In this document: positions 1-6,824 of the stretch, in pieces
Position numbering within the stretch: the stretch's first letter is position 1
How the letters are laid out: every line of letters starts with the position of its first letter
Source: Bdellovibrionaceae bacterium UBA2351
GTDB lineage: Bacteria; Bdellovibrionota; Bdellovibrionia; Bdellovibrionales; Bdellovibrionaceae
Reading direction: 5' to 3'
Assembly: GCA_002344565.1 (NCBI GenBank)
Contig: DDTZ01000106.1
Location: forward strand, 30,289-48,269
DNA length: 17,981 nucleotides
Notes under the pieces: generated by a model
The model's database searches: none
Seen by the model: the letters and a program-made list of their open reading frames with translations, nothing else
Told to the model about the DNA's origin: nothing
Translations under genes and position numbers: made by a program

Positions 1-1709
1 TCTGACATTCCGATAACGCCATTTAATGGTGTCCTAATTTCGTGACTCATAGTCGCAACGAAGTTGGATTTTAGCCGCGAACTTTCCTCAGCCGCTCTTT
101 TGCGAATTTCTAGCTCTCGAGCTATTTTAACGTTAGAAATATTTCTCCAAATAGAACGACTCTTAATAATTTCGCCATTTTTGCCAGTGACTAGAGTTGA
201 ACTCAAACTGACGTCAATAGGAGATCCGTCTTTTCTTAATACAGTAAGTTCAATATTATCTATATAACCGGTTTTTATAAAAGAGTCTGTTAGAGTGGGC
301 AAAATTTTACTACTTTCTTCTGAATACAATTTTGAAATGTGGCAACCAACCACTTCCTGCATTTCGTATCCTAGATTTTTCAAAAGAGTTTTATTGCACT
401 TTAGAACTAAGCCCGTTTTAGGATTGACGGATAATAGCATATCAGGTGCTTCATTGTATAAATCCGTGTACATTTTCTTTGTTTCAATTAGGTCGGCTAG
501 TGTATTGCTGAAATCTGTAATATCATGGAGCGTCCCATGGAGTTCCTTTATTCCAGTAATCTTATTTACTCGAACCTGTCCTCGTGCGTGAACGCGCTTT
601 TCGTTTCCATTTAGGCACTTTATCGTATGTTGTATTTCAAAGGTTGCATCGTTCTCAAAGCAATTTTGAATTTGAGATCGGATGTTATGTAAATCTTCTT
701 CTTTAAAGAATTTTTCAATAAATTCTAGACTCACGGGAGTATTTTCGGGGAGATCGTGGATTCGATACATTTCAGGAGAAAATTTTAAAGCTAAGGTTCC
801 AATTTCAATGGACCAGCTGCCCACATGGGCCAGCTTCTGCGCTTCCATTAAATCAAATTCTTTTTGTCTTAGTTCATAGATCGCGCGCTCGCGATCTATG
901 TCGTTTCGATTTAAACTTAATGTAGTAAAAAAAAGAGCAAATCCAAAAATTACAAAGGAACTAACAACAATAATGTTAAATGCATACTGAAAATCATAGA
1001 GACCGATACTATTTCCAAAGCTGGCAAGAATTGCAATTAGTAACAATGCTGGAAAAGCTAATAAAGTAAAACTTCGAAATTGTTTACTTCCAATATTATC
1101 GGCGAAGATCACCGGCATCCATCCGCTTTGAGGCTGTTGCATTAGGAATGCGGAAGAAAAAACAAGCAAGCTGACTGCTACACTAATAGAGTTCTCACCA
1201 AAAAAGGATTGGGACTGTATCAAGTGAGAACCAAAAATGAATCCAAAAATTGTACTAATGGATACTAAGAGGTTGGCAATATTAAAAAACTGAGAGTAGA
1301 CTAAATATCTTTCTTCATGAATTTGTGTTAGATAGAGCGCTGAAGCGCCAAGGGCAAACGATATTAGAGAAACGATGGGTAAATTAAAATCGCTAGGAAC
1401 AAATGTTAGAGTTTCAAAAGAGGCTAAGGTGCAGGCTAAGAATGTAATAAAAAAAAGATAGTTCGAGACGGTGCAGCAGAATCTCGCAAGTTTCGCGGAG
1501 CTTGTTTTGTGTGTCAGCAGTGTAAGTAGTGAAAGTAATAGGATAAGGAGTGCTTCGATTGGTTTAAGAGTTTGTGCGAATACATCGCTTTTGGCTAAGT
1601 TTCCGATTAAAATCAAGATTGAAGAGAATATAAGAGTGTAGAGAAAGTAGCTGGAAGTTGAAATAGTTTTTCGTATGAGTTCTTGATTGAAGGTAAATCG
1701 ATGGTTCAT
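1..1709 (-). CDS. Membrane PAS-domain sensor histidine kinase, C-terminus outside window
   Basis: I translated this partial gene by hand: 569 codons read leftward from the ATG at 1709-1707 and run off position 1. Residues about 17-258 contain eight hydrophobic segments, a MASE-like membrane sensor that I cannot assign to a named family. A charged linker follows, then PAS 1 (about 285-400, starting near AQKLAHVGSWS) and PAS 2 (about 410-530, with APDMLLSVNPKTG). At the window edge lies the HisKA H-box, VATMSHEIRTPLNGVIGMS, with its phospho-accepting His. The missing part should hold the rest of the dimerisation helix and the ATPase domain, and possibly receiver domains, because this H-box style is common in hybrid kinases. 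No strong Shine-Dalgarno precedes the start. The gene is divergent from the OmpR-type regulator at 1877, which may be its partner (inference). The product should be an inner-membrane sensor autophosphorylating on His. Confidence 0.9.
   Translation of the reverse strand, partial: MNHRFTFNQELIRKTISTSSYFLYTLIFSSILILIGNLAKSDVFAQTLKPIEALLILLLSLLTLLTHKTSSAKLARFCCTVSNYLFFITFLACTLASFETLTFVPSDFNLPIVSLISFALGASALYLTQIHEERYLVYSQFFNIANLLVSISTIFGFIFGSHLIQSQSFFGENSISVAVSLLVFSSAFLMQQPQSGWMPVIFADNIGSKQFRSFTLLAFPALLLIAILASFGNSIGLYDFQYAFNIIVVSSFVIFGFALFFTTLSLNRNDIDRERAIYELRQKEFDLMEAQKLAHVGSWSIEIGTLALKFSPEMYRIHDLPENTPVSLEFIEKFFKEEDLHNIRSQIQNCFENDATFEIQHTIKCLNGNEKRVHARGQVRVNKITGIKELHGTLHDITDFSNTLADLIETKKMYTDLYNEAPDMLLSVNPKTGLVLKCNKTLLKNLGYEMQEVVGCHISKLYSEESSKILPTLTDSFIKTGYIDNIELTVLRKDGSPIDVSLSSTLVTGKNGEIIKSRSIWRNISNVKIARELEIRKRAAEESSRLKSNFVATMSHEIRTPLNGVIGMS
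875..900. repeat. Perfect intragenic inverted repeat, 11-bp arms
   Basis: CATAGATCGCG and its exact reverse complement CGCGATCTATG are separated by CGCT. The element lies inside the kinase reading frame, in the linker just after the eighth membrane segment, encoding roughly DIDRERAIYE. Function unknown. It could form a stable mRNA or DNA hairpin, or be a chance result of the codons used. Confidence 0.6.
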
Positions 1710-1832
1710 GTACTTAAGTGTACAATATTTATTATTTTTTTAAAAATTAGGATGTTTTGAACGTAACCAGACCTGGCAAAATGTCTAGTTTTGATAGATT
1801 TGCTTAATAATCAAAGGATGTTTTCTTTTCTG

Positions 1833-1854
1833 CAATAGGCAATAGGATATCCTA
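1833..1854. promoter_or_regulatory. Possible operator: tandem heptamer plus palindrome
   Basis: Two adjacent copies of CAATAGG (1833-1839 and 1840-1846) run into the 12-bp perfect palindrome TAGGATATCCTA (1843-1854), ending 22 bp before the response-regulator start. OmpR-family proteins usually bind tandem direct repeats, so autoregulation is possible. The 7-bp period is shorter than the usual 10-11 bp spacing. I could not identify a convincing -35/-10 pair here. Confidence 0.3.
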
Positions 1855-1876
1855 GAGTTATTGAGGTTGCGGAATA

Positions 1877-2590
1877 ATGGATAGGGTGTTGTTAGTTGAA
1901 GATTCAGAAGAATCAAGGTTAGTAGTTTCTAGGGCGTTAGCCAATTCTAGTATTTCTCTTATTGTTGCCGATTCTAAGAAGAGTTTGCTTGATTTGATTT
2001 TAAGTCATGGTGTTAATTTCGACTTAGCTGTTATCGATATTGTACTGCCAGACGGAACAGGCTTTGAGGTATATGAAACCCTTCAGGCCAAAGGAATGAA
2101 AAAAGATACTCCTGTGTTTTTTTTAACAAGCTCAGCCGAACTGGAAACTAAATTGCTAGCGTTCAATCTTGGTGCTGACGATTACTTAATTAAACCGATT
2201 AGCCCCATAGAACTAAGAGCCCGGATCGAAGCAAAGCTTAAAAAATCCAAAGCTGTTGCCGGTGATGTGATAATTCGCGGAAACTTGAGAATAGAACTAT
2301 CTTTGCTAAAAACCTTTTTTATCGATGGCGCTAAGAAGACCGAAATATCACTAACTGCAACAGAGTTTAAAATATTAGCATTATTGATGCAAAACGAGAA
2401 CGCGGCTTTTTCTCAAGACGAAGTTATAAATGCAGTGTGGGGTAGTGATGTGCACGTATTGGGAAAAACTGTAGTTTCCCATGTGTATGGTTTAAGAAAA
2501 AAATTGGGAATTTTGGGTGCATGTATCGAGAATATTCCTAATGTGGGGTATCGATTTAAACTTTCTGAAAGTAAAGATGAAACCGCCTAG
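1877..2590 (+). CDS. OmpR/PhoB-family response regulator
   Basis: This 237-residue protein has the length and two-domain layout typical of OmpR-family transcription regulators. The receiver domain (about 1-120) shows the acidic pair Glu8-Asp9, the phospho-acceptor Asp54 in VIDIVLPDG, Thr84 in FFLTSS and Lys106 in LIKP. The C-terminal winged helix (about 130-232) carries typical features: LTATEFKILALLM, then VSHVYGLRKKLG as the recognition helix region, and NVGYRF at the wing. The ATG follows GAGG at good spacing. It is divergent from the PAS kinase ending at the left edge, which makes that kinase a plausible phosphodonor, although the GAF-PAS kinase at 6825 cannot be excluded. The stop codon lies inside a terminator stem shared with the convergent CheR fusion gene. 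Target genes are unknown. Confidence 0.95.
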   Translation: MDRVLLVEDSEESRLVVSRALANSSISLIVADSKKSLLDLILSHGVNFDLAVIDIVLPDGTGFEVYETLQAKGMKKDTPVFFLTSSAELETKLLAFNLGADDYLIKPISPIELRARIEAKLKKSKAVAGDVIIRGNLRIELSLLKTFFIDGAKKTEISLTATEFKILALLMQNENAAFSQDEVINAVWGSDVHVLGKTVVSHVYGLRKKLGILGACIENIPNVGYRFKLSESKDETA

Positions 2591-2610
2591 CAGATGTTAC
2601 GCGGTTTTTT
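2580..2610 (+). terminator. Rho-independent terminator of the response regulator gene
   Basis: AAACCGC (2580-2586) pairs with GCGGTTT (2601-2607) across a 14-nt loop and ends in a T run. It overlaps the last codons of the regulator and the stop codon of the convergent CheR fusion, so the two genes abut with almost no spacer. Confidence 0.55.
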
Positions 2611-4423
2611 GCAACGCCTGTAGCAAAAATTCTTTTGCAATATAAGCAAAGCTACTTGCCGGTGAAATAAATAGCATCGGTAGATAACCAGAGAAGACAC
2701 TTCGATCAAGGTTTTCCAGTATGAGTATTTTTTGTAAATTTCTACGTGGGCATTGATTCCATTGAGAACGACTTAAGTTAGTTAAAAACATATAGCAAAA
2801 TTTTCTATTTTCTAATACCGAAGGTCCATATTTTTCAAAGTCATCTATATCGGTATAGTAAAAATTTGTTTGAAGCGGGCGAAGATCTAGAGGTCTAATT
2901 TTTGACGCTAGAGATGGAATCGCATTTAATTTTATTAAAAGAGGATCGTTGTCTTTGTTGAATTGAGTGTTAACAACTATAGTGGGGATGCCGGCTACAT
3001 ACTTGTCTGTTAGGATTTCTGTTAAAAATTTATTTGCATTTTCATCAACAAAAATAACTTGAGCGGCCTGGCTGGAGTTTAATGAAGTCGATAAAATTAG
3101 AGACTTTTCGTCAAGTTCTAAGTCAGTTTTAGAAGTCGACATTTTTTCTTTTTTATCAATAAACGTTTTAAGTTTTGTTCTTATTTCATTAGCTCTTAAT
3201 GCTAAGTTGTTAAATCCTGGCTTTTCAATATAATCCTTTGCTCCTAAACTGAGGGCTTTAAGGGCTAATTCTCTGCTGTCTCGGGCGGCGGAGGCTAACA
3301 CAACGATGGGAGGGTGTGCGGTGGTGTAGTGTTTTTCAAGATAGTCAATCCCATCAAGTTCGGGCATGTGAATATCTAACGTCATAATATCGAACATCAA
3401 GCCGTCTTTTATTTTTTTTACAGCCTCGGCTCCATTAGTTGCAGTAGCTACGATTTCAAAGCCATTATCTGTTGTTAATATCGCTTCCAAAATTTTTAAT
3501 ATGGAAGGGGAATCGTCAACGCAAAACACTCGAACGGGCATTTTCTGTTTTTCAAGAATCTGATCTGACTTAGGTGTCTTTTCTGTGCCATAAATAGAGG
3601 GGCTTTTTTTAATCATTCCGTTGGGGCTTCTAGGAAGAATTTCGGATGGACCTACAAATAGGTAACCTTCGGAATTCAGGGTTCCAGCGAAAGCATCTGA
3701 TATCGTTTCGATGTCACTCTTCTTAAAATAGGCTAAGACATTTCGACAAAAAATAATGTCAAATTTTCCTAGATTTTGAAAAGTTTGAGTCTCCATCAGA
3801 TTGAGGGGTTTAAAGATAAAATGCTTTCTAACGGATTCCTTAAGCTTTGCAAATTTACTTATTTCGCCGGTACCCCGTGTCCAGTATTTCGAAAGGTAGA
3901 GCAAAGGAATCTCTTTGACTTCATCCCAAGTGTAGACGCCATTGCTTGCAAACTTAACAGAGACTCTATCAATATCTGTCCCTAGTACTTCAATTTCCAG
4001 ATCAAAATTGTTATTTTTTACGTATTGATCAATATACATAAACAGAGAATAGGCTTCCTGGCCATTGCTACAAGCCGCAGACCATATTCTAATTTTTTTT
4101 CGTCCTGAGTTTTTTATCTGTTCAACTAGGTTGGGCAGAATGTTAGATTTTAGGTATTCAAACTGCTCAAATTCGCGAAAAAAGAAAGAATGATGAGTCG
4201 TAAAAATGGAAATCAAGTGTTCAATTTCTTCTTCTTGATGTTTTTTAAAATAGTTTATATAAGACGCCTCATCTAGTAGACCCAAACTCAAAGCTCTTTT
4301 TGTCAGTATTGATTCGATCATATTCAATTGCTTTTTGTTGACCATATTACCGGTACGTTCCGATACCGACAAAATAACTAAGCACATTAAATCTTCTGTG
4401 AGCTTTATTCGGGTCTCGGGCAT
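2597..4423 (-). CDS. CheR methyltransferase - CheB-type receiver - degenerate CheB domain fusion
   Basis: 608 residues from the ATG at 4423, chosen over an upstream ATG at 4471 because AAGGA sits just before it and it follows the chemoreceptor stop by one base. Residues 1-275 are CheR: THHSFFFREFEQFEYL, the SAM-binding IWSAACSNGQEAYSL (113-127), VLGTDID, FDIIFCRNVLAYF (221-233) and GYLFVGPSEIL. It should methylate chemoreceptor glutamates using S-adenosylmethionine. Residues about 296-415 form a CheB-like receiver: Asp303/Asp304, phospho-site Asp350 in LDIHMPELDG, and Lys401. Residues about 455-604 resemble the CheB methylesterase fold by pattern (LILENLDRSVFSGYLP against the CheB ending), but the catalytic Ser (normally GASTGG), His (QHMP) and Asp (GMGxDG) positions are replaced. 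The order is the reverse of known CheB-CheR fusions. CheR and receiver calls are firm; the pseudo-esterase call is inferred. Confidence 0.92.
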   Translation of the reverse strand: MPETRIKLTEDLMCLVILSVSERTGNMVNKKQLNMIESILTKRALSLGLLDEASYINYFKKHQEEEIEHLISIFTTHHSFFFREFEQFEYLKSNILPNLVEQIKNSGRKKIRIWSAACSNGQEAYSLFMYIDQYVKNNNFDLEIEVLGTDIDRVSVKFASNGVYTWDEVKEIPLLYLSKYWTRGTGEISKFAKLKESVRKHFIFKPLNLMETQTFQNLGKFDIIFCRNVLAYFKKSDIETISDAFAGTLNSEGYLFVGPSEILPRSPNGMIKKSPSIYGTEKTPKSDQILEKQKMPVRVFCVDDSPSILKILEAILTTDNGFEIVATATNGAEAVKKIKDGLMFDIMTLDIHMPELDGIDYLEKHYTTAHPPIVVLASAARDSRELALKALSLGAKDYIEKPGFNNLALRANEIRTKLKTFIDKKEKMSTSKTDLELDEKSLILSTSLNSSQAAQVIFVDENANKFLTEILTDKYVAGIPTIVVNTQFNKDNDPLLIKLNAIPSLASKIRPLDLRPLQTNFYYTDIDDFEKYGPSVLENRKFCYMFLTNLSRSQWNQCPRRNLQKILILENLDRSVFSGYLPMLFISPASSFAYIAKEFLLQALQKTA

Positions 4424-4424
4424 T

Positions 4425-6515
4425 CTAATTTTCCTTAAATCTTGGGTCGTTAGCCGCCGGAATATTGTCATTGCCGGTCGTTACCAATTTCAGATGCGCC
4501 TGCGAATTTTCATCTAGATTGTTAGCCTCGGTATTTGTTGAATTTTCGTTTTTAGTTAATACTTTAGGAGCGATTGTTCGGACGCGTTTTTCTGAATATC
4601 CCGACACAACATTGAAGAGTTCAGAAACAATTTCATTCATGTGGTCAGCTTGTTCTGAGAGCGAACTTGCATTTCCAGAAACCCTTTGGGAGGTCGTCGC
4701 ATTCGCATGAGTGGCTCGATCTAATTCATGCATAGCTTTTGAGATTTCGTTGACACCTTGAGACTGTTCTTGGCTGGCGACACTGATTTCAGAAACCATA
4801 GACGCCAAGTCATCAACGTTAACAACGACTTCTCTAAGTATTTCGCCGCATTGATCTGCGATCGTGACCCCAGTTTTCAATTTTTGTCGACCATCTGAAA
4901 TTAAACTTTCTACTTTGCGTTTGCTTTCAGACACGGTATTTTCGACATTCTTGATACTTTCCGTCAGCATTTCAGAAATTTCTTTGGCTGCGTTTCCGCT
5001 CATTTGAGCTAAATTGCCGACTTCTTCTGCGACTACGGCAAAGCCTTTACCATGCTCGCCGGCACGTGCCGCTTCGACGGAAGCGTTGAACGAAAGAAGT
5101 TTAGTTTGGAAAACGATGTCGTTAATGACTTTAGTTTTATCTCCAATTTCTGCAATGACTCGCGCTATGTCACTAATCTGATTATTGCTTTCGACGATTT
5201 GTTTTAGAATAGCTTCGTTACTTACATTGATTTCGTTAATAGCTTTAGCCATGTCGGCGACTGACTGCTGACCTTTTTTTGCGATATTTGAAGACGAAGT
5301 AGCGACTTCTTGTGAACGAATTGAATTTTCGTTACTTTTGTTGATCATTGCATTTATTTCTTCTATGGATGCCGCAGTCTCTTGTAGTGCGGATGCCTGC
5401 TGGGTAGTAGACGCCGACAAACTTTGAGCAGAACCTGTTACGTCGGTTGCAGTCTGACTAACTTTAGTCGATTCACTTTCTAGTCTTGAAGTGATTTTTT
5501 CAAGAATTCCGCTTGTTGATCGGGACACTATAATTGTTGTTATTGCAAATAGAATTAAGATAACGATCCCGGCCAATGAAAGGTAGAAGCTTTTCTGAAT
5601 GAATTTGTCGTTAGCCGGAGCTTCTAGAGTTAGATACCATCCTTTTCCTGGATAGACCGAAAATCCTTTTTCTTTTGCGTAGGCTTTCATGCTACGCGCC
5701 TGTATGATTTCATTCTCGTCTCTGACTAGTACATGGTGATCATCTTTCATAGATATAAATTCATCTAAAGAATCGTCTTTCGCTGAGAGTATTTTCTTCG
5801 GATCAGAATGATGCAGATAATTTCCTTCGGCGTCGAGAAGCGTCGGTAACACAACTGTAAATCTATCGTTGACCAGTTTTTCGCTTTCGGAAACCAGCAT
5901 GTCTTTGACAACATCGTTCCAACTCATTTGATTGGTCCAAACACCTAAAATTTCGCCAGAGGAAGCGTCGCGGATCGGGGATGCAAACGTAAGTACTTTT
6001 CCATCAGTTAATGCCGTATTAGCGACGTCGCTATCTACGTGTAAATCTGAATGGTAAGCTTGGCCAGGCTGAATTTTGTTTTGCATACTGGCTTTAAACC
6101 AATTGGTATTGGAATAGTTCTTTTTAAGTAGGTTATCGGTATTTAATGGCTTGCCTTTTTTGTCGACTTTATTTGCGGCAATCACGTTTCCTTTTTTATC
6201 GACAACAAACATTACATCGTAAATAGGCGAGTAGGCGGCCATCATATCAGACATGAATTTGGTGATTCTTTCGGGATCTCCGCTACGAGCTGGTTCCGAT
6301 AGCGCAAACGCTTGCACGTCTCCATAGCGTTCAAAGAGGTTGCGATCAATTTTGTCCATAATACTGTCAGCGGATTCATGTACGAGATGCGACTTAATGG
6401 TTACGCTTCCGTGATATATTTCATATGTTAGCCACCCACTTGTGAGCACGGAAACTAAACTGAGAGCCAGAATAACTGCTTGAAGCTTCTTCTTAAATGA
6501 CCATGTACTGAACAT
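4425..6515 (-). CDS. Methyl-accepting chemotaxis protein with dCache sensor domain
   Basis: 696 residues. The ATG follows GGGAGGT at ideal spacing. TM1 is about residues 11-33, the periplasmic region about 34-308, and TM2 about 311-331. The periplasmic part has dCache-like features: YSPIYDVMFVVDKKGNVIAAN (about 95-115) and LTFASPIRDASSGEILGVW. No HAMP domain is recognisable; TM2 leads almost directly into helical signalling sequence. The cytoplasmic hairpin tip is at about 463-503 (VINDIVFQTKLLSFNASVEA then ARAGEHGKGFAVVAEEV), the site that contacts CheA and CheW. A flexible 50-residue tail follows, without a CheR-docking pentapeptide that I can recognise. The gene is followed one base later by the CheR fusion, so the receptor and its methyltransferase are probably co-translated. 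The ligand is unknown; dCache domains commonly bind small metabolites. Confidence 0.95.
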   Translation of the reverse strand: MFSTWSFKKKLQAVILALSLVSVLTSGWLTYEIYHGSVTIKSHLVHESADSIMDKIDRNLFERYGDVQAFALSEPARSGDPERITKFMSDMMAAYSPIYDVMFVVDKKGNVIAANKVDKKGKPLNTDNLLKKNYSNTNWFKASMQNKIQPGQAYHSDLHVDSDVANTALTDGKVLTFASPIRDASSGEILGVWTNQMSWNDVVKDMLVSESEKLVNDRFTVVLPTLLDAEGNYLHHSDPKKILSAKDDSLDEFISMKDDHHVLVRDENEIIQARSMKAYAKEKGFSVYPGKGWYLTLEAPANDKFIQKSFYLSLAGIVILILFAITTIIVSRSTSGILEKITSRLESESTKVSQTATDVTGSAQSLSASTTQQASALQETAASIEEINAMINKSNENSIRSQEVATSSSNIAKKGQQSVADMAKAINEINVSNEAILKQIVESNNQISDIARVIAEIGDKTKVINDIVFQTKLLSFNASVEAARAGEHGKGFAVVAEEVGNLAQMSGNAAKEISEMLTESIKNVENTVSESKRKVESLISDGRQKLKTGVTIADQCGEILREVVVNVDDLASMVSEISVASQEQSQGVNEISKAMHELDRATHANATTSQRVSGNASSLSEQADHMNEIVSELFNVVSGYSEKRVRTIAPKVLTKNENSTNTEANNLDENSQAHLKLVTTGNDNIPAANDPRFKEN

Positions 6516-6824
6516 ACGTACCTCCCGACGGTCGATATGGTTATATTTCTACTTCTAAAATCGGATTGATTGGTTTGTTCCAACAGGGGCGGAGCTCCGA
6601 ATTGAGATAACTTCATAGGCAATCTAGAAATCTGGATTGATGTAATTTATTAGGTTTTTTTGTATAGTAAGGCACGTGTTTAGTGCTTCAAAAAAAGATT
6701 TAGAGTTAAACCTGAATGAAGATTTCTGGATCATGCAAGTGTTTGAATTTTCGAAGATTTATTGAGGGGCAAAATTACAGAATTTAGAGACGGATACCGA
6801 AAATACATAGGTAGAGGTTACTTA
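6516..6824. promoter_or_regulatory. Divergent intergenic region between chemoreceptor and GAF-PAS kinase
   Basis: This 309-bp gap lies between divergently read genes and must carry promoters for both. On the + strand TATAGT (6663-6668) could be a -10 box, with TTGATG (6637-6642) upstream at a poor 20-bp spacing. A 10-bp palindrome, CGGAGCTCCG, sits at 6590-6599. A 23-codon ORF starting at 6716 lacks a ribosome binding site and is probably not real. No clear sigma-28 (FliA) promoter was found before the chemoreceptor. Confidence 0.4.

Noticed and set aside
64..879. Three + strand ORFs of 65-98 codons at the left edge
   Set aside because: They are shadows of the leftward PAS histidine kinase, whose reading frame carries clear PAS and H-box motifs.
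4424..4471. Upstream ATG for the CheR fusion, overlapping the chemoreceptor by 47 bp
   Set aside because: The ATG at 4423 has AAGGA just upstream, and CheR homologues begin near this point.
6516..6600. Sigma-28 (FliA) promoter before the dCache chemoreceptor
   Set aside because: CCGAT occurs on the minus strand but without a TAAAG-type -35 at the right distance; the same holds before the second chemoreceptor.
6762..6824. TTG start extending the GAF-PAS kinase by 21 residues
   Set aside because: The ATG at 6825 has AGAGG at good spacing and begins right before the GAF domain; the extension lacks a comparable ribosome binding site in front of the TTG.
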